Made by a program: the position numbers and the translations under genes
Assembly: GCA_025757985.1 (NCBI GenBank)
Contig: CP107210.1
Location: forward strand, 2,356,001-2,420,000
DNA from: Oscillospiraceae bacterium
GTDB taxonomy: Bacteria; Bacillota; Clostridia; Oscillospirales; Ruminococcaceae
Direction: 5' to 3'
DNA: 64,000 nt
Notes under the pieces: model-generated
The model's input: the letters and a program-made list of their open reading frames with translations, nothing else
Database searches by the model: none
What the model was told of the DNA's origin: nothing
Part shown: positions 50,846 through 59,197 of the stretch, piece by piece
How positions within the stretch are numbered: position 1 is the first letter of the stretch
Layout of the letters: every line of letters begins with the position of its first letter

Positions 50846-51586
50846 TTACAGTGTTTTCTCCTTTCGCTTGATTTTTACCGGCATCCTAGGCATACGGTTT
50901 TTCGGCGGTTCAACTTTGCGGCGCAGGTAAGCTGTGATGTCGCTTAATTCCATGCGCACGCTGGGGCGCTCACCCTTGGCCCGAAGCTGATCGGCGCGCG
51001 GCGACGGCGAGTTTGCAAAAGATTTGCTGCTGTCGGAGAAAGGCTCGGACGGACTGGCGTTCTCCGAGCCCTGCGGAAAACCCATGTTGAACTGTTCCTC
51101 GTCTGCGCCGACCTCAAAATCTACCGCACCGTCCTCGGTCTGGACGCGCTCGGTTTCTGGGGTGGGTTCTCCGTATTTCTGCTGGGCGTCCTCGATGATT
51201 TCTGCCATGCCGGTGTCAACAACATCCAACTGCAATTTCTCAATGATGCGGTTGGCTTTGGATGCGTCGTCCTGCAAAATAGCAATCTCAATGTGGTCGG
51301 GGTCCATCTTGTCACGGATGGGACAGAACAGCAGCCCATGCGCTTTAGCGGCACGGGCAAAATCGTGCATACGGTCTTTGTCTACCGTGAAAAATTTCAG
51401 CGGCTTCTGCTCTTTCAGCAAACGGATTAGGTGCGTTTTGCCGTGGGTCTTTTTGCTGTCGTGCAGCACTGCCTGTGCGAAAATAAAGAAGTTTTTCGCA
51501 GCGGTGCCAGAGATGCGCAGGGCAAACTCCGCGCCCTCCAACGAGTAGCGGACGATCTGGTCTGCGGGTTCAGAGCCGTAATTCAT
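50846..51586 (-). CDS. PcfB family protein (DUF3801), relaxosome/coupling accessory
   Basis: The 246-residue protein starts 'ADQIVRYSLEGAEFALRISG' and continues 'TAAKNFFIFAQAVLHDSKKT', 'FTVDKDRMHDFARAAKAHGL' and 'HIEIAILQDDASKANRIIEK', the DUF3801/PcfB pattern. The C terminus is variable, ending in a basic tail. In pCF10, PcfB assists the coupling protein in docking the relaxosome. Its start overlaps the DUF4314 stop by 4 bases. It is normally next to virD4; here two genes and the truncated coupling gene follow. Confidence 0.85.
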   Translation of the reverse strand: MNYGSEPADQIVRYSLEGAEFALRISGTAAKNFFIFAQAVLHDSKKTHGKTHLIRLLKEQKPLKFFTVDKDRMHDFARAAKAHGLLFCPIRDKMDPDHIEIAILQDDASKANRIIEKLQLDVVDTGMAEIIEDAQQKYGEPTPETERVQTEDGAVDFEVGADEEQFNMGFPQGSENASPSEPFSDSSKSFANSPSPRADQLRAKGERPSVRMELSDITAYLRRKVEPPKNRMPRMPVKIKRKEKTL

Positions 51587-51834
51587 CTGGCATCACCGGC
51601 CTTTTCTTTGGGCGAGGGCAAGCGACTGAACGAGTCCACGCCGGGGATGAGGGCAAGACTGCGCCCGCAGTCCCAATTCATGTGGATTTGTCCGGCATCA
51701 TCGATGAAATCAACGGTTCCCGTAGAGCCGGGAGGCACGGCCATCTCATCTTCCATACAGCTGAGTTGCAGCCGCGTGCCGGGCGGGTACTTGCGGCGCA
51801 GGTGTTCGATGTAGTCTTTGTTGGGGTATTTCAT
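51583..51834 (-). CDS. DUF4314 family small protein
   Basis: ATG 51832-51834 is taken as start because GGAAGG lies six bases before it; another ATG is two codons upstream. The 83 residues contain 'KYPPGTRLQLSCMEDEMAVP' and 'GSTGTVDFIDDAGQIHMNWD', a small SH3-like beta barrel shared by many mobile elements. Role unknown; it always accompanies transfer or replication genes. Its stop overlaps pcfB. Confidence 0.8.
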   Translation of the reverse strand: MKYPNKDYIEHLRRKYPPGTRLQLSCMEDEMAVPPGSTGTVDFIDDAGQIHMNWDCGRSLALIPGVDSFSRLPSPKEKAGDAR

Positions 51835-51854
51835 AGGCATCCTTCCTTTCAAGA

Positions 51855-53174
51855 TTATAGTGTCAAATCAATGTTAGGGCGGCGGTCACGCTCGTGTTCC
51901 TGTTCGCGCTGTTGTTGTTCAGCACGGTCACGGCGAGCTTCGGTGAGGTGTTGCTGCACCTCTAGGGAGTGTTCTGCGATTTTACGGCAGAGGCGTTCTT
52001 CTTGGCGAAGCTGCTTTAGGGCTGTGTTGACCGATTCATGCTGCGATTGTACATCATCGGTTTTGGGTAGTTGTTTACGCTTTGTCTGCAACTGCCCAAT
52101 TTCTGTTTGCAGGGCTTTTCGGTGAGTTTCCAGCTGTGCCAGCGTGTCAATGTTGTTCTTAGATAGAAACTCCATCTGCCGAATTCGCTGATCCAACTTG
52201 TAAGCATCCTGCCGCACGGCATAGCTGGGGCGGCGAGGTTTGCGAGGAAGTGCGCCCAACTCGTACAGATAGCGGTAGTACAGCGCCCGCAGCCCAGTTA
52301 GTTTGCGGCGGGGCTTGCCGTTGTCGCGCAGACGAGCACGTTGGATTGTTGGTGGATTTTCCACATAAGGACGGTAGCTTCGTGGATACAGAATGCGCGT
52401 CTGAATTGCTTCGGGTGTGTACCGCTTGCCCAGCGTTTTGAATCGAACAAAGCGCTTTTTTCCGGGCGGACGCAGGACGGGGTACTTGCGCCCCATGCGG
52501 ACTTCATACCCTTTGCGTTCCAGTGCGCTAAGAAACTGCCGCCATGTAAGGCTCTGCCCAATCGCAGCGTCCACATCCTGCCGAATAGCCGTGCGCCATG
52601 TGGGGTGACCGTTTTTCTCCGCCAACCACTCGGCGTAGGGCTTTGCCACATGATTAGAGTTTTCGGTGTCGATGACGGACAGCTTATATTTGCGACAAAG
52701 TTCATCTGACACTGTGCGAATCTGTGTTACATAGCTTTTGCCATTGCTGTGATACTTTTTGCCATCCACGCAGCTGACCGAATTCCAGACAATATGCGAA
52801 TGGATATGCTCGGTGTTCAGGTGCGTACCGATAACATATTCATACCGCCCGCCCAGCACACGGTCTGCCAGTTCCTTTGCGATTTGGTGCGCCAGTTCGG
52901 GTGTAACCTCTCCTGCTGCAAAACTCTGTACAAGGTGATACCCCTGCACGCCGCCCGGTTTGTGCCACTGTTCCTTGGTTTGCCGCATATCGGCAAAGGC
53001 GGTTTCCAGCGTGCAGGCATACGAGCTTTCAAAGCAGGATTGCTCCGTTTTGTCACGGTTGGCGGCATAGTCGATGGCGTCCTGCAAGGATACCGCCGTG
53101 GTCTTTTCTTTGTTCATCACATACTTCACCGCCTGGTCAAGGCGGCGGACAGGGATCACGGATGTGTAAGCCAT
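51855..53174 (-). CDS. MobA/VirD2-type relaxase
   Basis: The 439-residue protein nicks oriT and pilots the strand. The N terminus 'AYTSVIPVRRLDQAVKYVMN' and the histidine cluster 'GTHLNTEHIHSHIVWNSVSC' (HxxHxH metal site, near 118-137) define the relaxase domain, with 'YHSNGKSYVTQIRTVSDELC' following. The second half is basic and helical ('IDTLAQLETHRKALQTEIGQ'), ending in a coiled coil rich in R, E and Q. It lies just downstream of mobC with the putative oriT upstream, the usual order. Confidence 0.9.
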   Translation of the reverse strand: MAYTSVIPVRRLDQAVKYVMNKEKTTAVSLQDAIDYAANRDKTEQSCFESSYACTLETAFADMRQTKEQWHKPGGVQGYHLVQSFAAGEVTPELAHQIAKELADRVLGGRYEYVIGTHLNTEHIHSHIVWNSVSCVDGKKYHSNGKSYVTQIRTVSDELCRKYKLSVIDTENSNHVAKPYAEWLAEKNGHPTWRTAIRQDVDAAIGQSLTWRQFLSALERKGYEVRMGRKYPVLRPPGKKRFVRFKTLGKRYTPEAIQTRILYPRSYRPYVENPPTIQRARLRDNGKPRRKLTGLRALYYRYLYELGALPRKPRRPSYAVRQDAYKLDQRIRQMEFLSKNNIDTLAQLETHRKALQTEIGQLQTKRKQLPKTDDVQSQHESVNTALKQLRQEERLCRKIAEHSLEVQQHLTEARRDRAEQQQREQEHERDRRPNIDLTL

Positions 53175-53189
53175 ATTTCATAGGGCCTC

Positions 53190-53498
53190 CTAGTAGTTTT
53201 CTTTTATCTCGCGCCAGACTTCCTTGGCGATGCGCGTCATCTCGTCCACGCTTTGCTGCCCCGCCACGCCCGTGCTGTTGGCGCGGTGCGCAAGCTGGTT
53301 TGCGTTGTTGCACAAACCGGAAATTTGCCGCACAAGTTCCGTATGATGTGTGCAGGGGCGGGGATAGATTTCTTTGCCCAAGATTAGGGAGCGCAGGTAT
53401 TCCTCGCGCGAGAATCCACTTGTTTTGACCTGTTCGCAAAGATGGCGGTACTCGCGCTCGTTCAGCCGCAGCGGGATTATATGACTGCGTTTACGCAC
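53190..53498 (-). CDS. mobC: MobC-like relaxosome accessory protein
   Basis: The conserved part starts 'KRSHIIPLRLNEREYRHLCE' and continues 'QVKTSGFSREEYLRSLILGK', then 'ELVRQISGLCNNANQLAHRA', the MobC/ribbon-helix-helix pattern. A GTG at 53496-53498 is the likely start; the frame is open to a TTG at 53543, but that extension runs through two perfect palindromes that look like oriT. MobC widens the melted region at oriT and helps relaxase. It is 15 bases upstream of the relaxase gene. Confidence 0.78.
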   Translation of the reverse strand: MRKRSHIIPLRLNEREYRHLCEQVKTSGFSREEYLRSLILGKEIYPRPCTHHTELVRQISGLCNNANQLAHRANSTGVAGQQSVDEMTRIAKEVWREIKENY

Positions 53499-53580
53499 AA
53501 TGGGGGTTTGGGGAACTCCCCAAAAGTGCGTTTGGATATCCAAACGCTATGCTTGCCAAACACGACACCCCGCAAAACGG
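53487..53580. other. Putative origin of transfer (oriT)
   Basis: Three dyads sit together: GCGTTTACGC (53487-53496), TTTGGGGA/TCCCCAAA (53507-53524) and a perfect 20-bp palindrome GCGTTTGGAT/ATCCAAACGC (53528-53547). GC-rich ACACCCCGC sequence follows to 53575. The position immediately before mobC and relaxase is where oriT lies in related elements. The nick site cannot be named with certainty. Confidence 0.6.
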
Positions 53581-53581
53581 T

Positions 53582-53920
53582 TCATGACACAAGGTCGTCG
53601 CCCTCCGCAACGGCTTTCTTCAAGCCGTCCAGCGTGGTTACAATGCGGTTGTACTTCTGCGCCAAACCGATCTGTGCGTTGGTGGTAGCGTCCTGATTCC
53701 GGCTGCAGACCACCAGCATCGGGCAGCGCAGCAGCTTATCCCGCACAATGGCGGTGTATTCACTGCGTTCCATGGCATCTTCCAGCACCAAATACTGGCT
53801 GTCCTGCAATTTAGGGCATACAGGCAGGTAGCCCAGCAGGTACACCTCGCGGCAATAGTTGCGGAGATGTTTGGAGGTTGCGCCCTCACTGGCGCAGATA
53901 AAAGCCCAGGGTCGTTTCAT
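53582..53920 (-). CDS. Small protein resembling DUF4406-type proteins
   Basis: The 112-residue protein begins 'KRPWAFICASEGATSKHLRN', then 'LLGYLPVCPKLQDSQYLVLE' and 'LLRCPMLVVCSRNQDATTNA'. The alternating strand-helix layout recalls nucleoside-deoxyribosyltransferase-like small proteins of mobile elements. The catalytic residues of that fold are not clear, so function is open. AAAGGA lies before ATG 53918-53920. A 20-bp operator-like palindrome is 28 bases upstream and a second copy 43 bases further. Confidence 0.5.
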   Translation of the reverse strand: MKRPWAFICASEGATSKHLRNYCREVYLLGYLPVCPKLQDSQYLVLEDAMERSEYTAIVRDKLLRCPMLVVCSRNQDATTNAQIGLAQKYNRIVTTLDGLKKAVAEGDDLVS

Positions 53921-53947
53921 ATCGGTTCAATCCTTTCATTTTCGGGA

Positions 53948-54010
53948 GTGAATCAGACTTGATTCACTTTTCGGTATTTCTTGTAAAATAGTGAATCAGT
54001 TCTGATTCAC
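53948..54010. promoter_or_regulatory. Pair of identical 20-bp operator-like palindromes
   Basis: GTGAATCA-4-TGATTCAC occurs at 53948-53967 and again at 53991-54010, centres 43 bases apart. The second covers the methyltransferase stop codon. Both are perfect in their 8-bp arms, with unrelated 4-base spacers, as expected for two sites of one dimeric regulator. The regulator is not identified; the mobilisation genes downstream are the likely targets. Confidence 0.6.
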
Positions 54011-54799
54011 TTCGGATTCAAGGGCAGTTTTCAGCCGTTCAGTGCTGCGGCGGAAGTAGGCGTCCGACATTTCAATGCCGACAGCCTCATAGCCTTCCTG
54101 CACAGCGGCCAGCACGGTGGTGCCTGCCCCGGCAAAGGGGTCAAGGATGCGCCCGCCCGGCTCACAAATCTGCACCACATCCCGCATAAGCTGTAAGGGC
54201 TTTTCGGTGACATGGATGCGGTTCTGGGGATTCGGGTAACGGAACACGCCCGGCAGACACCCAACATTTCTCTCAAGCGGCATTTTGCCGTTCGACCCCC
54301 ACACAATGTACTCGGACTGCTGACGAAAGCGTCCTTTCTGCGGGCGGCTGGCGACCTTATCCCAAACCGCCACGCCGCGCCAGATCCAGCCTGCCCACTG
54401 CAGAGCCAGCACCATGGCGGGCAACTGCCGCCAATCGATGAACAGGCAGACGGGCGCACCGGGCTTGGCAATACGGCGGGCATCCTGCAGCCATGCCGCC
54501 GTCCAGAACATCCAACTCAGCTGATCCATCTGGTCGGAATCGAAGTCGGGCAGCGCCTTTTCTTTGCTCATGCTGCTGTACTTTTCGTTGGTGCTGCGGT
54601 TCTTGGTGGTCTGGTTGCTGCCGCCGCTGGCATAGGGCGGGTCGGTGATGATGGCATCGAAGCTGTTCGGCTCAAACTGGCGGAGGATCTGCAGGGAATC
54701 CCCGTGCAGGATTGACCAGCGGTCACCGCCGCAGTGTTCGGGCATCCGGAAATCCGGGTTGAGAATGTTAAGCGTTTCGGGAGTGTTCGTCAAAGGCAT
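53996..54799 (-). CDS. Orphan site-specific DNA methyltransferase (N4/N6 type)
   Basis: The 267-residue enzyme has the catalytic motif 'AIITDPPYASGG' near residue 50-61 before the SAM-binding motif 'GGRILDPFAGAGTTVLAAVQ' near 215-235, the beta-class order, plus 'HVTEKPLQLMRDVV'. It would methylate adenine or cytosine N4 in a short DNA site. No restriction enzyme gene is nearby, so it is probably a protective or regulatory methylase of the element. AAGGAAG precedes ATG. It shares the operon with metK, which makes the methyl donor. Confidence 0.9.
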   Translation of the reverse strand: MPLTNTPETLNILNPDFRMPEHCGGDRWSILHGDSLQILRQFEPNSFDAIITDPPYASGGSNQTTKNRSTNEKYSSMSKEKALPDFDSDQMDQLSWMFWTAAWLQDARRIAKPGAPVCLFIDWRQLPAMVLALQWAGWIWRGVAVWDKVASRPQKGRFRQQSEYIVWGSNGKMPLERNVGCLPGVFRYPNPQNRIHVTEKPLQLMRDVVQICEPGGRILDPFAGAGTTVLAAVQEGYEAVGIEMSDAYFRRSTERLKTALESEVNQN

Positions 54800-54811
54800 C
54801 TTCCTTTCGTT

Positions 54812-55396
54812 TTATCGTTCAAAATCATGGGTACAGAGTTCTTTCGGGGGCGGTGTGCGGCTGGCTGTCTGCACAGAAACACGGTCATCTTCGAGTACAA
54901 AGCAGTCCTGCGTCCTGTTGTCGAGCTTGGTGCCGGGCAGGATAACGGCATTGCCGCGGCAGACTACATTGCCGGAGATTTCACCATAGATGCGGGCGCT
55001 GCCGTCAATGATCGGTGCGCACAAGGTCTGCTCATCCTGCCGAATCACGGCATAACCGCAGACACAGCTTTTTCCCATAATGACCCCGCCGCATACGATG
55101 GCATCATCCTGCACAGTGGCATCCCCCATTACGGTGGCGTTCTTTCCGACATAGGCGCAGCCCTTTGCAACGGCGTGATCTGTAAGGACTGCATCGCCAC
55201 AGACAACTGCGTTTTCACAGGCGATGGCATCCTCCGAAATCCACGCGCGACCCTCTTGGTCGAGGTTGTCATAGCTTTCCACATAGCCGCCGAGCATTCC
55301 TTTGAGGACATCCTCGGTTAAGTCCGTCACCGCGCGGATGCGGTGCAGGTTGGGATTGTCGGGATGGGCAATGTCGGTGATCTCGTATTTCTTCAT
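54812..55396 (-). CDS. Left-handed beta-helix (hexapeptide-like) protein
   Basis: The 194-residue protein has a leading segment (about 1-50), then repeated six-residue turns with small hydrophobics ('AWISEDAIACENAVVCGDAV', 'AYVGKNATVMGDATVQDDAI', 'ARIYGEISGNVVCRGNAVIL'), the pattern of a left-handed beta helix. It has no acyltransferase histidine that I can point to, so a structural role is possible. It overlaps the preceding gene by 4 bases and lies in the non-transfer part of the element with DNA-processing genes. Confidence 0.65.
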   Translation of the reverse strand: MKKYEITDIAHPDNPNLHRIRAVTDLTEDVLKGMLGGYVESYDNLDQEGRAWISEDAIACENAVVCGDAVLTDHAVAKGCAYVGKNATVMGDATVQDDAIVCGGVIMGKSCVCGYAVIRQDEQTLCAPIIDGSARIYGEISGNVVCRGNAVILPGTKLDNRTQDCFVLEDDRVSVQTASRTPPPKELCTHDFER

Positions 55397-56109
55397 CTGG
55401 CATCACCCCGGTCACGCTTGGGCGTATGGCTGGGCGACAGTTCGGTTTCCACATACTCGGAAACGATGTTGAGTGCTTTCTGGTAGCTGTCGCAGGACAT
55501 AACGCGATCACGCATTTCTTTGGCTTTGTCACCTTGCCCGCTGCTTTTCAGCAGCCGGGATGCGCGCCCCATAATGGCGAAAATGTTGCCGTCCTGCCCA
55601 ATCAGCTGCATCTTGGGACGCTGGGTCATCTGCATATGGTCTTGAATTTTCTCAAAAGACGGCGTCATCTTGAATCCATCTTCCTGCCAGAAGTGCACGG
55701 CCAACGTGCCATCCTCCACACGAATATCCCTCTGCTCAAAGCCCTCACCCCAGCCGTCGCTGTACTGGCCGGAGATGTAGTCGCAGAGAACAGCCTGCTC
55801 ACCCTCGTTCAAGGACTCCTGCAGTTCCACGTTCAGACAGCCGCACAGCTTGTTACCGTGAATTTCCACGGACGGCACGGCATTTACCACCTTGCTGCGG
55901 ACAGAATCATCCTCGTGGTAGTACTGCATCAGGTCGCCGTTGAAATCAGCAATGTCCTTTTTTACAGCCTCATCAACAGCGTCTGCGTATTGCAGCAGGT
56001 CATGGCCGTCCATTGGATAGCCTTCGTACTCGTTGTAAGATTCGTCCTCCCAATCCGGTTCGTCAGGGAAAAAGTCCGCAGTCAAGGGAGAATAAAATTT
56101 CATCTGCAA
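55393..56109 (-). CDS. Conserved element protein of unknown function
   Basis: The 238-residue acidic protein ('MQMKFYSPLTADFFPDEPDW', 'DGHDLLQYADAVDEAVKKDI', 'AVLCDYISGQYSDGWGEGFE', 'FAIMGRASRLLKSSGQGDKA') is cytoplasmic. The phrase 'YISGQYSDGWGEGFEQ' is common in accessory proteins of Firmicutes elements and resembles DUF-type antirestriction-related proteins, but I cannot name the family with certainty. It is translationally coupled to the beta-helix protein. Confidence 0.55.
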   Translation of the reverse strand: MQMKFYSPLTADFFPDEPDWEDESYNEYEGYPMDGHDLLQYADAVDEAVKKDIADFNGDLMQYYHEDDSVRSKVVNAVPSVEIHGNKLCGCLNVELQESLNEGEQAVLCDYISGQYSDGWGEGFEQRDIRVEDGTLAVHFWQEDGFKMTPSFEKIQDHMQMTQRPKMQLIGQDGNIFAIMGRASRLLKSSGQGDKAKEMRDRVMSCDSYQKALNIVSEYVETELSPSHTPKRDRGDAR

Positions 56110-56120
56110 ATTGCATCACC

Positions 56121-56939
56121 TCAATTTCTGCCGCACAGGTCATGGTCGATCTGCGCGGCATAGTAATTTTCTATCGTCAGCGGCGCATTGTAGAGCGCCG
56201 CCAGTAAGTATTGCTTGATGTTTCGGATGCGGGGCGGGTTGTCCTTGATACAATCCAGAACATACTGGATGTGTTCTGCGCCCAATTTTAGGAATCGAGA
56301 TTTTACTACTTCGGCAGGCATTTCCTCACCCGAAATGCGGATAGCCGCGCGTCTGGAACAAACCACATCCAGCATCAACTCCACCAGTTCATCCAATCGC
56401 ATCGTATCCATCGGGTTATTCTGCGCCAAAATCGGATACTCGATATTTTTCAGCAGCAGGGCGCGGTACTCTGTCCGCTGGCCCTCAGCGCGGATAGGAT
56501 TCGATACGTTATTTGTTTCTTCTTTCTTTATTTCTTTAGTATTTAATTGTGCAGGATTTTCCTGTACAGGTTTTTCCCGTTTAGGCTCTGCCTGTTTTGG
56601 TTGGGCACACTTAGGCGCAGCTTCTTCGGGACCCTGTTCCGGGGGCTGCGGCTGCTCTAAAACCGTGTACTCCATACCGCGCATCTGACCGTTCTTGTCG
56701 CGGATGCGGCGGCGGATAATATACCCCGCCGCTTCTAACTCGCGCACGGTGGCACACACACTGTCCACGCCCTCTTTGCAGATGGATGCCAGCCCGCGCG
56801 TGGTATAATCCCAATCTTCGGGCAGGGACAGCATCAAAGATAAAAGCCCCTTCGCCTTGAGCGAAAGAGCCTTGTTGCGCAGATGATGGTTGGACATAAT
56901 GGTATAATTTTGCGTCTTTTGTACACGGAACACAGCCAT
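56121..56939 (-). CDS. HTH_36 / DUF6017 replication-type DNA-binding protein
   Basis: The 272-residue protein has an N-terminal winged helix typical of element replication initiators ('NKALSLKAKGLLSLMLSLPE', 'DWDYTTRGLASICKEGVDSV', 'ATVRELEAAGYIIRRRIRDK'). A proline- and lysine-rich linker is followed by a C-terminal DUF6017 domain ('ILAQNNPMDTMRLDELVELM', 'IQYVLDCIKDNPPRIRNIKQ', 'YLLAALYNAP'). It likely binds the element's replication origin. GGAGG precedes ATG. It is followed by accessory genes and preceded by the TOPRIM gene. Confidence 0.82.
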   Translation of the reverse strand: MAVFRVQKTQNYTIMSNHHLRNKALSLKAKGLLSLMLSLPEDWDYTTRGLASICKEGVDSVCATVRELEAAGYIIRRRIRDKNGQMRGMEYTVLEQPQPPEQGPEEAAPKCAQPKQAEPKREKPVQENPAQLNTKEIKKEETNNVSNPIRAEGQRTEYRALLLKNIEYPILAQNNPMDTMRLDELVELMLDVVCSRRAAIRISGEEMPAEVVKSRFLKLGAEHIQYVLDCIKDNPPRIRNIKQYLLAALYNAPLTIENYYAAQIDHDLCGRN

Positions 56940-56998
56940 TTTCTTTTCCTCCTATGGCCCAAGGTGGGCGAACGAATGTGTATTTTCATTTCATGTTC

Positions 56999-57946
56999 CT
57001 ATCGGCAGGCTGCGGCCCGGTGGGCCGCCGACCTTGCCATCAAGTTGTTTTTTGCTACATCTGCGTAATCCCCGCCCTCAAGGTAGGGCGGTAAATCCAG
57101 CATTTGATAGTGGTCAGCGTAGATTTTCTGAATGTGGGCGCTTGCCATACGGCCCGGACTGTCGTTATCGAGCCGCAGCTCTATTGTCCTGATTTCCGGG
57201 TGCTGCTGTAAAAATTCCTGCAGTGCTGGCGGCTCCTTTTCGGAGGCCGAAATACCGCCAAGCGACAGCCGCCATTTGTTGGCCATGCTGCCGCAGAGCG
57301 TCATCTCCGCCATCGCGTCAATGGCCGCCTCGAACACAGCCACCGTACTGCTGTCTTTGCGCGGCGAGATACAAAATCCGTATGCCTTATTGCTGCCGGG
57401 CGCCTCCCGCTTGAACGGCTTTCCGTAGTCATAGATACCGCGCAGCGCCGCATATTTCGGCACACCCTGCGCGTTTTTTCCCAGAAAGACACAGTTGTGG
57501 TATTCTGCACTTTCGTACAGAATTTTTCTCTCAATACAATATTGAATTACTGCATTAGAGATACCTCTCCCCAGCAGATACCGCGTGATTCTGTCGCAGT
57601 TTTCTGCTATGGGCGGCAGCCTGAACGGCGGGCGCTTTCGCTCCACCTGTTCATGCGGGGTCGGAACATAGCCGGGGCTTTCCTCGCATAGAAGCCGAAC
57701 GGCCTCGACAAACGGCACGCCTTCCACATATATCAGGTAGTTCAGTGCGGATTTGCCGCCGATGTCCCGGCTTTTCCAGTGCCAGAGGCTCGATTCGGCG
57801 TTGATTTTGAAGCTGTCATGCTCGGCCAACTGGTACTCGCCGCGGGCGCTGCTTTTCACGAGCGAGTTGGGGCGATATTTTTGTAAGAATTCAATCGCCG
57901 ACATCCGCCTGGCGGCGGCAATCTGCTCTTGTGTTACGCCGGGCAT
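56999..57946 (-). CDS. DUF3991/TOPRIM primase-like protein
   Basis: The 315-residue protein begins with a DUF3991 module ('LQKYRPNSLVKSSARGEYQL', 'SLWHWKSRDIGGKSALNYLI', 'GVPFVEAVRLLCEE'). It continues into a TOPRIM domain ('AVFEAAIDAMAEMTLCGSMA', 'IRTIELRLDNDSPGRMASAH') with the glutamate and DxD residues that bind metal. It lacks the CHC2 zinc finger of full DnaG. It probably primes or processes element DNA. Its ATG overlaps the metK stop as TAATG, so the pair is coupled. Confidence 0.85.
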   Translation of the reverse strand: MPGVTQEQIAAARRMSAIEFLQKYRPNSLVKSSARGEYQLAEHDSFKINAESSLWHWKSRDIGGKSALNYLIYVEGVPFVEAVRLLCEESPGYVPTPHEQVERKRPPFRLPPIAENCDRITRYLLGRGISNAVIQYCIERKILYESAEYHNCVFLGKNAQGVPKYAALRGIYDYGKPFKREAPGSNKAYGFCISPRKDSSTVAVFEAAIDAMAEMTLCGSMANKWRLSLGGISASEKEPPALQEFLQQHPEIRTIELRLDNDSPGRMASAHIQKIYADHYQMLDLPPYLEGGDYADVAKNNLMARSAAHRAAACR

Positions 57947-59130
57947 TACTGAATGTAAGAGATAAAGTCGCTCATGTTATCGACCTTTTCCCACGGGAAA
58001 TCCTTGCGGCCAAAGTGACCTCCTGCGGCTGTATATTTGTAGATTGGGTTCAGCAGGTTCAACTGCTTGATGATGCCCGCAGGGGTCAGGTCATACGCCT
58101 TGCGCACAGCGGCCGACAGGCAATCATCCTCGCAGGAGCCACCTGTGCCAAACGTATTCACATCCACCATGACAGGCTCTTTTTCCCCGATGGTATACGC
58201 CAGCGTGACCTGACATCGCTGGGCAAAGCCCGCTGCCACGATGTTTTTGGCAATGTACCGCGCCATATATGCGCCGCTGCGGTCTACCTTGGTGGCATCC
58301 TTGCCGCTGAACGCACCGCCGCCGTGGGGTGCAAAGGTGCCGTAGCTGTCCACCATGAGCTTGCGCCCGGTCAAGCCGGTATCGGCATCCGGACCGCCCT
58401 GCACAAACTTACCGCTGGGGTTCAGGACGATTTCCGCGTCATCGGCGGGCATACCGTCAAAGGCCAGCGGGAACACATATTCGTCCAGCAAATCCGCCAG
58501 CTTATTGATGTCGGTGTCCTCCTTGTGCTGGACAGAAACGACCACTGTGGTGATGCGCACAGGCGTGTCGCCGTTGTATTCCATCGTGACCTGCACCTTG
58601 CCGTCCGGGCCGATGTCGGGGATAACGCCGGTCATGCGGGAGATTTCCAACAGCGTTACAAGGCGCTGCGCCGCAACCACCGGCATCGGCAGATATTCGG
58701 GTGTTTCGTTGCAGGCGTAGCCAACCATAACCCCCTGATCGCCCGCACCGAGGGTGTCCTCGTCCTCTCCCTCAGCCAGTTCGGGTTCCACCGCGCCCGC
58801 AATGTCGGGACTCTGGTCGTGGATGTAGCAGTCGATTTGGTACGCCTTCGGGTCATAGCCGACATCCCGCAGGGTGTCGCGGACGATGTTGAACACATCC
58901 GGCTTAGCGCTGGTCGTGATTTCGCCCGCCACGATAATGTGACCGTGGGTTGCCATGACCTCACAGGCCACGCGGCTGGCGGGATCATGCTGCAGACAGG
59001 CGTCCAGCACGCTGTCGGCAATGAGGTCGCACAGCTTGTCGGGATGCCCGCGCATAACGGATTCTGCGGTGTAAAAACGGGGATGCTCGTTTTCTTTCAT
59101 GGTTTCGGTGTTTTCAAAAATGTCGTTCAT
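57946..59130 (-). CDS. metK: S-adenosylmethionine synthetase
   Basis: The enzyme makes SAM from methionine and ATP. Start ATG 59128-59130 follows AAGGAGAAG; the longer frame passes through a terminator. The 394 residues carry 'ESVMRGHPDKLCDLIADSVL' (N-terminal signature), 'GAGDQGVMVGYACNETPEYL' and 'GGGAFSGKDATKVDRSGAYM' (P-loop-like), all normal. Cells normally own a housekeeping copy, so this is an extra one carried by the element. It could feed the DNA methyltransferase three genes away. No SAM riboswitch is seen in the short leader. Confidence 0.95.
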   Translation of the reverse strand: MNDIFENTETMKENEHPRFYTAESVMRGHPDKLCDLIADSVLDACLQHDPASRVACEVMATHGHIIVAGEITTSAKPDVFNIVRDTLRDVGYDPKAYQIDCYIHDQSPDIAGAVEPELAEGEDEDTLGAGDQGVMVGYACNETPEYLPMPVVAAQRLVTLLEISRMTGVIPDIGPDGKVQVTMEYNGDTPVRITTVVVSVQHKEDTDINKLADLLDEYVFPLAFDGMPADDAEIVLNPSGKFVQGGPDADTGLTGRKLMVDSYGTFAPHGGGAFSGKDATKVDRSGAYMARYIAKNIVAAGFAQRCQVTLAYTIGEKEPVMVDVNTFGTGGSCEDDCLSAAVRKAYDLTPAGIIKQLNLLNPIYKYTAAGGHFGRKDFPWEKVDNMSDFISYIQ

Positions 59131-59170
59131 TAGTTCTTCTCCTTGCTTGTTGGATGATTTCGGACAAAGG

Positions 59171-59197
59171 AAAAAGCCCGCAGGCGGGCTGCGGGCT
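59171..59197 (-). terminator. Rho-independent terminator upstream of metK
   Basis: On -, AGCCCGCAG pairs with CTGCGGGCT around CCCGC, followed by TTTTTCCTTTG. It ends the adhesin-DUF3846 transcript 41 bases before the metK start, so metK may have its own promoter or receive readthrough. Confidence 0.85.

Noticed and set aside
57931..59133. 400-codon frame on + antisense to metK
   Set aside because: metK is unambiguous on -; the + frame shows no family features.
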